Assembly: GCA_028023455.1 (NCBI GenBank)
Contig: JAQFVV010013061.1
Location: 5,001-69,000 of the forward strand
Direction: 5' to 3'
Source of the DNA: Epiperipatus broadwayi
Lineage: Eukaryota; Onychophora; Udeonychophora; Euonychophora; Peripatidae
DNA length: 64,000 nucleotides
The position numbers were made by a program, and so were the translations under genes. Below are positions 49,911 to 62,890 of this stretch, piece by piece. Each line of letters starts with the position of its first letter. Position 1 is the first letter of the stretch. Under the pieces are notes generated by a model. That model was not told the DNA's origin. It made no database searches and saw only the letters and a list, made by a program, of their open reading frames with translations.

Positions 49911-49971
49911 ATTTAAAATATTTTAACACGGATGAACCCGCAAAATATAGCAACCAAGTAAATCTTCATAT

Positions 49972-49976
<5 letters not shown>

Positions 49977-50029
<53 letters not shown>
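49977..50029. repeat. (TA)n microsatellite
   Basis: About 26 uninterrupted TA units; the 61-codon frame across it reads poly I-Y and is not a gene. Confidence 0.98.
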
Positions 50030-50032
<3 letters not shown>

Positions 50033-53001
50033 ACCCTCACTTCTGGGAAATATAATATATCATAAAAATGGGTCTAGCTCAGATAATGATTATGCTCGGC
50101 TAAAATGCATATAATTGACAATAAAAATATTCTACATTAATGTTGATTATTCTACTAGCTCAAATTAATAAAAATAATAATAATGGTTCAGTTTATAAAA
50201 TAAATAAATAAATATTTATTATATCATGAGACTGGGAAGTGAGATACAAGTGGTAATAAAGAATTCATTGAGCCAATATCCCACAGGATACAACCTCAAT
50301 GGCATAAGAACCCTATCCCTCCTATTACTATCTCAAGTAATAAATCTATAGCATTCTTACGACTTCAATAATAACTAATCATTAAGATTACACTAATAAA
50401 TAAATCTTAATCTTTTATTTAAAGTAATTTAGTTAAAATAAAGCTCAGGTTCTTAAACTAATTTAAGTCAATCAAAATTACTGTAGTCAAGCATGATAAG
50501 GGATTTAATATCATACTCAACCACACTTAACTAATAACAATAATAATAAATAATAATAATCTTCATTGTATGATTTAATCTTACTTATCTTTTCCCCCAT
50601 TATAATTCTTATTAACCATAATAGCAATAAAGAAATAATAGAACATAATCTTTTATCTTTCATATGATATCGTAATAAATATGTGGTAGTATCTTATAAT
50701 CTGAAAATTTATGTGTGGCAACAGATAGCATTATAATTCTGTGTAATATTATAATAATTAATTTATGACCATGAAGATGATGTAAATGTAATTTCTTAAA
50801 TAAATAATCTTAAGAAAATATTACAATTGTTAAATAATACTTTTATTTATTTCTGTGCAAATGTTATGTTTTGGTTCAAACCCTCTGTGGTTAAAATGTT
50901 TTGCAGAGTGGGAAAGAAATCAACTTAACACACAAATTTCGAAAAACAAGTTTAACAAAATTTTTATTACAATAAATGAACAATAATCTATTTACAATAT
51001 TTACAGTTTTCAAATAAATCTTGCACCATTACAATTTTTTGTTACTCATAGCAAACTAATAAAATAAAATATAAAATTAAGTCTTCACTCCGTCTTTTAA
51101 AATAATTGGTCTATTTACATCTTCATCAGAATTTTATAATAATGATAATAATTAATCTACATAACTTTAAATATTATTTATCATTAAGTGTCATTTTGAT
51201 ATGCTTCCTTTAAACATACATCAGTTATGAAGCATAAAACGGAAAATACAAAAATAACAATTCGGATATGTATCTCATAATTTATTCTCAATCACTAAAT
51301 AATTTTTTTATAGCAATGTTGTTACTGTTAAATAAAACATATTAATTTTGGTTCATTAACAAAATGAGTGGACACGATTGATAATTAAATTGTCATAAAT
51401 AACATCTCTTACTTAATATTGATCTAATATGAAATAGTTGCAAGTATTGATGTATTTCTTAATCATTAAATATAACTATGAAATATAGCTCTGCTTTATC
51501 TTATACTGTTTCGTTTTAATACACTATCCATTAAAAAATATGCAATACCTATAAGTTTTAGAATACTTAAAGTTATTCAAAATTCGAGAACAACTTCATT
51601 TATCATTTACATACTTTCATGAAATTTATTTTATTTCAAAAAATAAAATATAGAACATATTCTATGATTCTTTATGTTTAATTCTGTTTGATTCTTAATT
51701 CCATTTGCATTTATTCTTATCATCCTCCTAAGTAAGCAAATCTATCTTATTCCTTTCAAATAACAATCCTTAACTCTAAATTATCTATAATTTTCCATTT
51801 AAAAATACAATACTGTATCATGAAATGCTTTAGAAAATCGTGATAGTGAACAGATGCGTAGGTATAGGGAAAACTAGAGTCTTAACTCAATAGTATATAT
51901 ATTAGATAGTCATCATGGTACAGTGTATCAATAAAATAGAGGCATGACTTATCTGTCTAATGACCTCCACTACAAACAACAATGTCTAAGCTATTACTTC
52001 AGCTTTCTGGAACATCAATATTTAATATAAAATAAACATTGCCCACAGAAAATATACAAGCTACAGGGCTCTGTTATCTGTACCTGCATAATTAATAAGA
52101 TCATAAGGTTTATTTTTGTTCCCATAACAAAATAATACATTAAAGCACCTCTTTGGTTTCATGTTTAAATTACTACCAAGTCACTACCCTGTATAAATTT
52201 TCCTATAGATTTATCAATCTACATCGACAATGATACTAACAACATATGCAAAATAACAAATAAAATTCACCTGTAAAGATAACGATCTCAACTGATCAAC
52301 AACAAAAAGTTATTTCACTTTCTTATCAAATATTCTTGAACAAAACACAAATGAATATCATCCTTACTTTAAATATCTAAGAAATACTAAAGTTATTTAT
52401 AAAAGAATCATATAATTATTCATTACTAAGTTAGATTATACCAGTAATATGAAATAAAAGTATGGATATCTTTATAATAAATAAATTCTAACTTTTATAA
52501 GCTTTATGTATGTATAAATGCGTTCACACATAACCCATACATTCATACTTCAATATTATAATTTGTTGATAATCTACAAAAGAAAAATACATCATAAAAA
52601 TATCAATATCTACAATCATTACCTAAGGGATATCTACTTGTCAACCACTTATATGATGTTTTCTGGTCCACAATTTTAAAATAAACATTGCATAGTATAA
52701 CATACATTCATACTATCATACTTAAAAGATTAACTTACTTAAAATTATCAAAATATCTTTTATAAAACCACAATATTATTAGTGAATAATTAATCCTTTA
52801 TGTACCTATTCTATTCTAATTATTAAATAACATTACAATTAATACTAGGGTTAATTTTTAAAAATGAATCAAAGACATTTTTATGTATACTTTTAGGTTG
52901 AATGTCCTTTACACAAAATAAAAAATAATTTTAAAATGTTTTATTTCCTTGAAGTTTTTTAAAAACTCTTGAGAAGAGATTAAAACCACCAACCCTTGTT
53001 G
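50030..53001. other. A/T-rich non-coding stretch
   Basis: About 3 kb without coding, RNA or repeat family signal; only short AATAAT runs near 50525-50560. Confidence 0.5.
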
Positions 53002-53121
53002 CTATGTTTTATTTATTTATTTTTTAAGTGTCATAGCATCGGCCAGGACGTGAACCCGCAACCCGGGCAACTGCCTGCAAGTGCAAGGCAGTCATGCTGA
53101 CCTCTCAACCTATGTTTTATT
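53002..53121 (-). mobile_element. tRNA-derived short SINE, copy 3, with perfect 12 bp target duplications
   Basis: On the minus strand the unit reads a tRNA-like head (gagaggtcagcatgactgcc), an enlarged anticodon/variable region, the B-box-like GGGTTCACGTCC, then 'gctatgacactta' and an A-rich tail. It is flanked by the 12 bp repeat 'ctatgttttatt' (plus strand) at 53002-53013 and 53110-53121. T-loop C58 is shared with the other three copies. Compared with copies 1-2 it has about 8 extra nucleotides before the T arm, as does copy 4, so there are two subfamilies. Confidence 0.85.
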
Positions 53122-55292
53122 GTTCAAATGTTTGACAAGGAAAACAAAAATTCTCCTCCCCAAATAATGACACATGCATAGACTCCTTCCAACATGACGA
53201 ATGAAATTTAAAATAAATGATAAAAAAAAAACGTAAGTCAACTTCTAAAATCTAAATTATTGATGAAAATAATCACTGATTTGTTCTGAAAAAGTTTGTA
53301 AAATAATAGTTCATTGTCTCTATTATTCATAACAGTGATTATTGAAATAGTTTAAATTTATCATATTTTAAAATAACACTTCGAAGTTTCCTTCCTTAGG
53401 ATACTATGCCGGCTGACAGTGTCCTAGACACAGCGATGTGAAATCAGATATCCAGATATGGTTTTTCACAATTTTTAAAATATTTCTAGAATTAATATTT
53501 ATCTATTATTCATAATTCCTTCATCTCTAAGGTTTATTTGTCAGGATAATTTATCATTGCTTATCCAAGTATATTTACTTTCCATTATTATTTCCAATTA
53601 TCTTTTTTTTTTCTGAAAATTATTATAATGTGTGTAGTCTTTAAAATATAGCAAAGACTTACTACATATGGTTTTAAAATAACTGTCTCCATTTAACCAT
53701 TAGTTTATGACAGTTTTAAAATAATTTTAACAATGTTCTATTCAAAAAGAAAAACATTTTTCCATTTTTATCTTAACATAAATTTTACTTTCTTCTTATT
53801 AAAAGATTTTTTAAAAATTTTATCATATTATTTTTTCAGTTTGTAATACGACTATCTTTCCAAAACAAAAAGCATAGCTAATTTAAATTTCCAATTAGCT
53901 TTCCTGTTCAGCTCTTCACACAATGTCCAATATATAATTTTAGCAAATAAGACAATTCTTCCCATTAAAGTTACTAATATTATAATTCTAGGTATAATTT
54001 TTACTTTCAAAATCCTTTTAAATAATTTAGTATTTTCTCCTGGTACTTCTAAGTTTTAATGTGACATTTAATTAAGTTTCAACAAAAGTCTGGTAAGGGA
54101 ATTTAACTTTAGCACTGCATAATTTAGATAATAATTTTTATAATTTGTTTACAATACTCTCTTTGCAGAATAATTAAATTAATATACTTCTCAGTTACAA
54201 ATGAATTATTAGAGAACTATTATAGCACTGAATTGACTAATTTAAAGCTGATTAAAATTTACAGAAGCAAAATTTTAAAAGAAGCAAATAAAAAATTTTA
54301 AAAGAAGCATGTTGAAAATAATTGCGCATCGGTATTTATACACAAATAAATACATCATTTGATTGGTGGATTATGCTTTCACCTGACAACTTAATTTACA
54401 TATAACTTTGATATTACATAATTAAAATCAAAAATAAATTAATGACTCATTCTTATTCAAAAATATTACCTAAAAATATCAATTTTAAATCAAATTTTAT
54501 ATTTTATTAAAAATAACCAAACATTTTAAAATGACTTTTAAAATCAATATTTTATCAATTTATTCCACCTTTTATTTTTAATGTATCTATTTTCTTTAAA
54601 ACACAATATTTAACATTTGCTAATTACATTCATTTTATAAAACTATTTAAACATTTTATGATAACTAATTTAAATATTTTATCTTGTGGTAGATAAATAA
54701 ATATCTTCAATTCTATAGTGTAATTTTAAAGTAATTTTTGAAACTTTGTTAACACAAACACTAGTAAGCATGCATGTATAACTGTATACATGTCAAATTC
54801 TGTCTGAAAATATTAAATATTTAATTGCAACAATTATTATATTAAAGAAATAATATAATAATATAATTTTGGAATGATAATTTCGAAACCATAAAATTAA
54901 ATATAAATTTCTCCACCACAAAGACTACTTTTAAAATATATAATATTAAATATAATTATTAAATATAATTTATACTGTAAAATATAATATTTATTTAATT
55001 ATAGGTTATTGCTATTAAAATTCAACTTTTAATACATATTTTAAAGATTTATTGCTACATTATTTATTATGGACAGCTTTCCCAACCATCTACAATTAAT
55101 ACATTTAGCTTTAATTTAACTGTTTTAAATTTATTTAACACAATTTTAGGCATCAAATATCTTTATCTTGCTTTAATTGAACTTTTAAAAAGATTGTTAC
55201 TATAATATAATCATTATACCAAGAGAACATATCCTAAATTTAAATTTTTTTAGTAAATTGATATAAGTTTATTCTGACCTAAAGAAAAGGGC

Positions 55293-55296
<4 letters not shown>
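53122..55296. other. A/T-rich non-coding stretch
   Basis: No coding or repeat family recognised. Confidence 0.45.
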
Positions 55297-55359
<63 letters not shown>

Positions 55360-55384
55360 TATATATATATATATATATATATAT
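55297..55384. repeat. (TA)n tract abutting a PLE
   Basis: About 85 bp of TA units with two small interruptions. The PLE coding remains begin immediately after it, so the element may have inserted into, or been truncated at, the TA tract. Confidence 0.95.
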
Positions 55385-56559
55385 AATCTTAAATTAGTCC
55401 CATTAGATATAAAAGAACTGTACAGTTTATTGTCTTCTGATCTATACATTAACTTTATTCATGACACATTATATCCAATCATCTAATACATATAAACAAG
55501 ATCTTATACAAAAGTCTTAAAATGGATTAATAAGAAAATTGTAGCAGTAGCTAAAACTAAATTCTATAAAATGGAAAGTGGTTGGTGAATGGGGTTACCA
55601 GTAAGCAATTTTATATGGAACATTATTTTTGAAAATAGGCTCTTGTTTGAATATTTAGCCCCTTTAACTAACAATATCTCTTCACAATGTGTAGATGATG
55701 TGTTTACTTGTGTAGTGGATGATCAAATTAAGACACTATATGGCTGGAGCTTGAAAATGTATTGCTCTGGAAAGGCCTATTAAAGTAGAAGACAGTAACC
55801 ATGGGATCAACTTATTTTGATATGTATATCCAAAAAAATAAAACTGAGTTCATCTTTAAAATGAAGTTTAAAACTTTGCAAATAATGGGGAGCCATTCAT
55901 CTGATGTCAAAAAGCCAAATAGAACACAAACTATCTGGCTTTAAATGTTTCTTATATAAAAACAAAAATATATGTAAATATGTGGAAGGTAGAAAAAACA
56001 ACATAGATGATTACATTAATGATCTAATATGATCCTTAGTAAAACAACAGTATATTTTACACCAATGGAAACAAGTTAAATTTTTTAATAATATGCCTAA
56101 AGCATGGGTGAGCCATCCTTACATCTCACATATAGTAAATAACCTTAGAAAGTTTTTCACTAACATGTACAGGATTAGTTTTATATCACCACCATTTATT
56201 AACAATATCAAGGCAAACTACCTGTGGAGCATGCTCTTTAGGTCATCTATAAAATTGCATGTTCTAACCCCTCCTGCAACTCTGTATATTATGGGAAATC
56301 TTACACAAATAGATCCATGGGAATTGCCTAACATACATATCTATATAAAAAAAGCTAAACAAAAGACAATACAGGTCTATCTTCTTCACCATGAATGCAT
56401 CATGGGTCATACATTTTCTCCATCTAATGCTAGAATGGTTTGCTCAGAAAGAGACAATATAAAATGAAAGTAAAAAATATGCTTGGGAATTTGCAAACCA
56501 ATCCACATTCCATCAACAAAAGGATTTGTGTGTTCCATTGTCTGAAACGTGGAAAATCT
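55385..56559 (+). pseudogene. Penelope-like reverse transcriptase/GIY-YIG polyprotein, degenerate
   Basis: Pieces in several frames follow PLE order. Near 55396 LVPLDIKELYSLLSSD matches RT motif A (a 'hydrophobic-DxxxLF/Y' strand). At 55589 MGLPVSNFIWNIIFE matches the MGSPLSP...FE block. At about 55690 CVDDVF matches the YVDD catalytic motif with Tyr replaced by Cys. A frame at 56093-56467 (124 codons) has the linker region (HPYISHIVNNLRKFF) and decayed endonuclease (YIMGN for YIG; HHECIMGHTF). After a frameshift KYAWEFANQSTFHQQKD...ETWKI plus stop corresponds to the terminal REA...WK. In life it would reverse-transcribe and nick target DNA; stops, frameshifts and the motif losses rule out function here. 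Confidence 0.75.
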
Positions 56560-56760
56560 AATTGTCTTATTTGCATATTATGCCTCATTTTACATATTAT
56601 ATAAGTATGCCTGTACTGTGTAATGTTATTAATCCCTATGATTCTGACAATGTTTTGCTGAAAACTAGCTCCGTGCTATTAATTAATTTGTATTTAGTAA
56701 TTGTTTACCTTTTTAACCTTATTCAAAGTCAATGAGTGTTTAAGAATTACATAGTTTGTT
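55385..56760 (+). mobile_element. Penelope-like element, 5'-truncated, with 3' untranslated tail
   Basis: Coding remains (55385-56559) followed by about 200 bp that is shared with 11090-11300. The shared tail defines the 3' end of the element. The 5' boundary falls at a TA tract, consistent with the preference of TA-rich sites seen for the other PLE fragment at 49.2-49.95 kb. Confidence 0.75.
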
Positions 56761-58619
56761 GAAAAGGGCTACTATGTCATCGAGATTTATTTTTAAAATC
56801 ATACATTAAAAAAATCGACATTTTTTATTTCTTCAACTTTCAAAGTACTGTCATATTGTGCAATAATGAATATTTTAATGCCATCTTTCCGTTTAATTTT
56901 ATATTTCAAAATATCTTTGTCTTATGATTATTATATTTAACATAAACTTTGAGCTAAATATTCCTAGAAATATGTCAATTATCTTACTTGTGGGAAAAGT
57001 TCGATTATATAACATTCATTGCAATATTGAATGATAACTGAAAATAAAAATTTTAAGCAGCCTGGGCTTTAACTTCAGATTATTATTCTGTTAGACTGAT
57101 GGATTATCAGCTGTTTCATAATTACTTTTATTATAATTATATTATGTATATTTTATTTTTTCTTCTTAGATTTTATTTTATTATTTTTAAATTTATCTTA
57201 AATTTATTACATATTTTTATTCTTTAAATTATTCATCTAGTTTTATCATTTATTCTTGTTGTTTAATATTTATTTTATTATTCATTTAGTAATGATTTTG
57301 TTATGAGTTATTTTAAATTTATTTAAAACGGGTTTATTCATAAATAGACTTTCAGTGGTATCCTTTTTAGTTTTTTCATTTGAATAAATTAAAAGCATTG
57401 ACAATACTGAAAATATTGAAAACATCAAAGATAACTTTAACACATTTTTTGTAATATAATTGTTGTCTTTGACAATAGTGTTCAGCACTGATAATGTGTA
57501 ACGGTTGTATTATTTAATGTTTTCAATGTGTCGTCTCAGCAAAAGCAGCATTGTTTCACGTAGTATCATCACTGTTTTTATTATTTTATTTTAATACAGT
57601 TTGATATCATTTCTGTTTAATTTAGCATTGTTAAATAATTAAATAATAATTATTCATTTTTGAAAGTTTTATAATCTTCGTTTTTATATTTTGTTAATAA
57701 AGGTTTTTATGCTTACATCATATATCCTTTATGTGTTATAAAATTGAATACAATTAATGATTCTATCAGCGGTGTTTTTTTACTGAAGCGTTTCAATATA
57801 TATGACCATCTCTAGGCACTAGAAATATATTTGAGAGAGGGGTAATATAAAGAATAGAATTTTAACTTAAAATTGATTGTGAAATAATTATACATTGAAT
57901 ACAATAAAAATTAAAAAAAATTTTTTTTAATAAATCACAGTTGAATATTTCAAATAATGTATTTAAAATTTGTCACAATTCTAACTAAAAACATATACAA
58001 ATTCCTAATAACTGACTGCAAGCGATAAGTGTAATAAAATAGTAGTTTTATTGAAATAGCAAAAAATATTGAATTTGCTGTATACATGTGTGTGTATGAC
58101 AATGTTATATAGCATATTTGCAATCAAAAAGATTTATGACGGCTCCGATCACAGAGCACATAATGATTAACTGAACTATTTATATATATATGTGTGTGCT
58201 TATGTGTATGTATGAGAGCTCCGAAAAAAAAGAGATAAAACTGAGTCATTATATATATTATGTTTAATTAAAAACCCGATATTTTAGTCCTTATTTGAGA
58301 GTGAAATTTTATATGTGGGATCGGAATAATCTCTAATTTGAGAAATAATTACTTGGATCATGATCATACTCATCTGAAGTGATCGGGATCAAAGTTGCGA
58401 AAAGAGAAAGTTTAACCCTAGTAAGTCAAAATGTAATAATATATATAAATAACTATTTTTGAATCACTAATTAAAAAATAATCTCGTATAGGGTTCCAAA
58501 TATTATAATCAATACTAATGTTTTTTATTATTATTAAATGGAAAGTAACATCAGAGTGTAATTATCCAGTTATTAGTGAATATTATATTACAAATTTGTT
58601 TTTCCACTGATGTTTCGGT
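56761..58619. other. A/T-rich non-coding stretch
   Basis: No gene or repeat family recognised. The 68-codon minus-strand frame at 57282-57488 has no motif. Short TA/TG runs lie near 58180-58215. Confidence 0.45.
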
Positions 58620-58785
58620 GGGCATCTATCCAATCCAGATTAAATTGGTAACTTTATCTTCTTACTACAAATAATTTGTACGTCTATTTCTGACCTTTGA
58701 CCCACATCAATCCAATTCAGATTAACTTCCTATCCTTATCTTCTTATTACAAATAACTGGATACCTATTTGTTGACCAATTAATG
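58620..58785 (+). repeat. Tandem duplication, period about 80 bp
   Basis: 'catctatccaatccagatta' through 'ttatcttcttactacaaata' to 'tttctgacc' recurs immediately as 'catcaatccaattcagatta' through 'ttatcttcttattacaaata' to 'ttgttgacc'. Confidence 0.8.
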
Positions 58786-59228
58786 AATAATTAGCTGGAT
58801 TGTTAGCTATAAATCAGTTATTGAAGAAACTATTCTAAGCTTAATTGTGATTTAAAAACAATTCTAGAATTCATTTAACAATAACTTGAACAATACATCA
58901 TGGATAGGGAGGTGAATGTACTAACTAATATTCAGCAATATCATTTTTAAATGTCTATTATTATTCTTGTTTATTCACATTCTGCTCTATCTTTTTTGTT
59001 TTTGTAATGCTCCGTTTTTCATCTTTAATTTTATTATCATCTTATAATAATATTTGACAACATTTAAGAATTTATTTACAGTCAAAATCTATCATATCTA
59101 TTTTTTTTAAAATAAGAAACTACCAAAGTATAAATAAAGTGTTTCAATATTGAACAAAATTAAGTATAAGAAATAAAGGTGAAAATGACATCGTTGTCAT
59201 TTAGTAAAATAAGTATCTTTCTTATTGC
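58786..59228. other. A/T-rich spacer
   Basis: Nothing recognised. Confidence 0.4.
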
Positions 59229-59496
59229 ATTGCCAAATCCATATAATATTAATATTATCTATGTTCTTTATTACTTTTTACAATGCTTTTTACAACCTAC
59301 TATTTATGGTTTCAATTGCCCCAACAATCTTCTTCAGAACTTCGATTTATATTTCCAAATAAAGCAGTTAAGATTCGGAAATGCAAGTAGAACTTCTGAA
59401 GATTTCTGAGGCAATCAAAACCATCAATAGTGGGTTGTAAAAAAGCATTCTAAAAATGATTAAGAACATAGATGATATTAAAATAATTATCAATGC
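59229..59496. repeat. Foldback element, arms about 105-110 bp
   Basis: Left 59229-59341 and right 59391-59496 are reverse complements. 'gcattg...attattaatat.tatctatgtt' at the outer left mirrors 'aacatagatgatattaaaat' at the outer right, and 'cttcttcagaacttc' mirrors 'gaacttctgaagatttc' inside. The 76-codon plus-strand frame is only the left arm and loop. Confidence 0.8.
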
Positions 59497-60009
59497 TATG
59501 ATGATCCTTTTATATAAAAAAAAAATGTCTAGAAGTGTTTATAAAATAAAAACAGTAGAATGTTAATTAATGGAAATTATAAAAAATATAATTTATGCTT
59601 TGGTGACTGATATAAATTGTGTGATCCATGATTTTTTAAAAAAAAAAATTGTTTTAAAAAGATGATGTAAAAACTAGGTGGAGCTAAATGATGTAAACAA
59701 AATAGAATTGTGGGAAATTGTCATATTGTTAATGTTAATGACATGTAACCAAAATGAAATGTTGAAAACAAAATCTGATTTAAAATTTAATTTGTAGATA
59801 AGTAAAATAGCTCTGTTTACATGCAAACATGATTTGTTTTTTATACCTATCACAATCTAGGAGTATACCCAAAACAGCTTTGTATCCTAGTGTTAACTTC
59901 TGTAAGCTTGAAAATGAGTGATTGCTAAACAAATTATTGTATTAAAAATGCCTATTCTTAGTTTGGTTTCTTGATTTTGATTCTAACAGAGAGGCTTTGG
60001 GATTGAACA
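59497..60009. other. A/T-rich spacer
   Basis: Nothing recognised. Confidence 0.4.
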
Positions 60010-60540
60010 TTAGAATCAGTGCAGCCAAGCATTTAATAACTATCCTATTCCAGATAAAATTTTAATGATTTTTGGCTTAAATAGTCAAATGGGCAAGTAA
60101 AATTATTTCTGCATACTTGACTGCTTCCAATGCTAAATCTCAAAGCCTGGATTGATAAAGACAAAAGCCAGAAAGTGATCTGGAAAAAGGAATTAAATGC
60201 AATGAAGTGTTAGGTGACACTGACTCAAACTTGCATTAGGTAGTGCTAGAATTGGGTGCAGTTCTTCATTTATCATATGTGATCAAAAACATTTAAGAAT
60301 ATGGAGTTAATTTAATGATAATAGTTTCATATCTAACATAAATGACAAACTTTATACTGTAAGTCTAAATAAAACCATAAAATAATTAAAAAAACTGCAT
60401 CTAAAGTGATCACAGAGATTATACTGTACTCCAGAGTTGTCTAATATAATCAATAAAAACTTAATTATTAATGTTATAATACATATTTTGAGACTAGTTT
60501 TTGCCTAAGTGCCTTTATCAGTTAAGAGTTTTCAATTACC
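60010..60540. repeat. Diverged relative of the family D/E motif in inverted arrangement
   Basis: Near 60143-60183 (+) there is 'ctggattgataaagacaaaagccagaaa' in outline, and on the minus strand of 60497-60530 CTGATAA, 'aggcacttaggca', AAAAC, TA, GTC. Both resemble the family D hammerhead-like segment but each has lost invariant bases. 'ttgcattaggtagtgctag' near 60222 echoes 'ttgcactgagtggtgctac' of family D. I treat this as an old, degraded member. Confidence 0.4.
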
Positions 60541-60854
60541 TGTATTTTTAAAATTAATTTATAGCATTGATCTTAAGTAACTTTGCTTACTCAAGCAAAA
60601 TAAATAGAGGAAATTACTGCTCCTTAAGCAGCTGCTGAATGTAAACAAAGAAAATGTTATTAGTATACACAATATTAACTAGGGTTTGAAAGTTACTAAT
60701 TACCATTAAAATTTGTGATTAATGGTAATTACTGACAATAAATTTATTTTTAATTAGGATATTAAAAAATGAAAGAAATAAAAAATGCTTTATTTAACAG
60801 AAAAAAAAATACTTGAATAAAAAAAAATATAGAAAAATTTCATTTTTATTGAAC

Positions 60855-60975
60855 AAAAAAAAACTTGTCAAGTATTGGTGGTCGAGAGGTCAGCACAGCT
60901 GCCTTACAAGCAGTTGTCCCAGGTTAGTGGGTTCACTTCCTGGCCGATACGATGACACATGAGAAAAAAAAACTT
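60855..60975 (+). mobile_element. tRNA-derived short SINE, copy 4, inserted in the hAT element
   Basis: 60872-60950 is tRNA-like: acceptor GTATTGG/CCGATAC pairs at all seven positions (one wobble), anticodon loop CTTACAA, B-box-like GGGTTCACTTCC. It is followed by 'gatgacacatgag' and an A-run. The 12 bp string AAAAAAAAACTT occurs at 60855-60866 and 60964-60975 and is the likely target duplication, though it is low complexity. T-loop C58 and the extra bases before the T arm group it with copy 3. Confidence 0.8.
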
Positions 60976-61084
60976 TTTTTTAAGAAAATAAAAATGATTT
61001 TATAAAAAAATAAAGTTTTTTAATGATATGAAAAAAAATACAATATACCATACTATTCACATTAATTTTTAGTGAAATAATATT

Positions 61085-62890
61085 TTAAAAACATAAACTA
61101 TCTAATGAGTTTGGCGACAAACATAGCCTTATCTTTGAAACAAAGTATTCTGTGCTTGAAAAAGCTCTTTCTGATTCTACACTGATCACTCTGATAGTAT
61201 TTACACTTCAATGCAATTTTTCTAGATACTCAGATCACCTGCCAATAGCATCAAAAAGCTTCATTTCAATGGTTAAAGAAAAGTTGAGAGATAATATGTT
61301 TATATTTAGCTTCATTTGAAACCTCTTTGATATATCTTTGAAGCATTGGATCACCTTCTTTATCTGCAGATTTTACATTTGAAATTTTATCTGAGCAATT
61401 TCTTCTTAAATTTCTTCTTCTTCATCTGGCTGTAAAAGTTTGTTGTATGTTTCTTTAGCCAGTTTCTTTATGCTTTTATAATTTGGCAATAAAAATGGGT
61501 GTTCAAATTATTTTTCAACCCCTGGGGATTTTTAAGATAACATTAACCCAATGACCCACATTATCCTACATGAATAGTATCATTTGTGTAAGACTTTCTT
61601 AAATTGCATAGCTAATGCTGAATTGTGATTGTTTAATTCTTTTGAAAAGAATTCATGGAAATTTCACTTTTCAGCAATGAAGCTTCTTTGCAAAAAAGCT
61701 CATTATTAACTATTTGAAAGGGGCAAAGAATGTCTTTTTCTAAATTCTTCCATTCTTCACTGGAAATTACCTCAATAGTTCTGCTAACCCTTAAAGCATT
61801 TAGAATACATTCTTTTAATGCAATAAGTCTTGAAATCACAGTTAGAGTGCTGTTATATCCTGTATGAGTATGTAGAATATGTTTAAGTCATTTTATTTTC
61901 AAAGTACTTTTAAAAATTTCTTGTAGACAATTGTTTTTCAAAGAAGATTTTCTAAATATCTTGAAATTTTCCTACCTTTTAAAATCAATTCAATAGAAAT
62001 TTCTGAAGCAGCACATTCATTATCATAATCAGTTGTGTTAATAGAGTCATTAACTGTACTTAAAGATAGAGAAAAGTTACAATCATTCCAGTCTTGAATA
62101 TCTTGAAAATTTCCTTCATCTTTATCAAGAATGAGTTCCTCTACTGTTTCCCTTTTTTGTAAAGAATATTGTAAACAGTTAGGTGTGTTTCCCCTGAAAG
62201 ACATAAGTGATGAATTAAGCTATTTTTCTTACAAATGTTTTCATTACTGAAGCACCATATGTTGTCACTCCTACAATGTGACATTCTAGAGCTAACTGAA
62301 ATTTATTTAATTGTCTTTCAGAACTTCTGTGATTGTCTTGCTAGTTAATGGACCTTAAATGAGAACTAAACCCAAATACCAATGTTTTGTTACATGATAC
62401 ACATTGATGTTCATATATCTAAGATTCTGGGAAGATGTATATTCATCAATTGAAATTGAGTAATCAAGTCCAGATTTAATTTGACTTCCAAAATATTCAG
62501 ATAGTTCAGTTTTCTTGGTTAGATAATAATTATAAACTACATTTTTTACATCATTGCTTGTAGTTGGTGGTATGTTGTCATAAATGTTTATTGCCAAGTT
62601 ATTTTGAATAAATTCACAAAGTTGTGATTTGGTTAAAACTAAATCTGTCTTTGCACGCCATTTTTGCAGTAATGGAAGTAACATACTTTTTAGGCAAAAA
62701 TCACAGTAGATTTATCTATTTCTTGTGTGATGAAGTACCAGCATTAACACCATCTTGACGTGAATCTTTTTTTATATGAACGTTCATTTCAGAAATCACT
62801 CCATCAATCGTTTTTCAAATTTTACTACCCTTTAAGAACTCAACTTCTTTATTTTTTTTCTTTTAAAGCATTGTCACACATTTGATTTTT
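61085..62890 (-). pseudogene. hAT transposase (BED-finger type), degenerate
   Basis: Read on the minus strand from high to low coordinates. 62684-62355 gives the largest intact piece (109 codons), including IPPTTSNDVKNVVYNYYL and SISIDEYTSSQNLRYMNINV; the latter is the hAT 'DEWTSSQNRRY' block containing the first catalytic Asp. 61839-61633 contains SSEEWKNLEKDILCPFQ, matching the conserved 'eW..Le...iL.pF' helix. Near 61205-61085 VISVESERAFSSTEYF and LSPNSLDSLCF match the C-terminal dimerisation domain (SAxSERxFS...LSPxxLxxLLF) and end at a TAA. Frameshifts and stops separate the pieces. The zinc-finger N-terminus was not clearly recovered. Different hAT lineage from the ZMYM1-like element at 2.4-6.2 kb. 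Confidence 0.85.

Larger units (their letters stand above)
49211..49950 (+). mobile_element. Penelope-like element fragment enclosed by its own inverted 3' end
   Basis: The left segment (about 49211-49472) is the reverse complement of the right segment (about 49690-49950). Landmarks 'ttttgcgggttcatccgt', 'cttggtaacacaagtcatcc', 'aaagttccaccaatagcaaa' and 'ggaggaagtttgcttgtatc' all recur mirrored. Between them is the end of a GIY-YIG reading frame in plus orientation. PLEs are known for 5'-truncated copies with inverted terminal segments, and this matches. Both sides run into TA tracts. Confidence 0.85.

Noticed and set aside
59179-59409. 76-codon frame
   Set aside because: It coincides with the left arm and loop of a foldback element.
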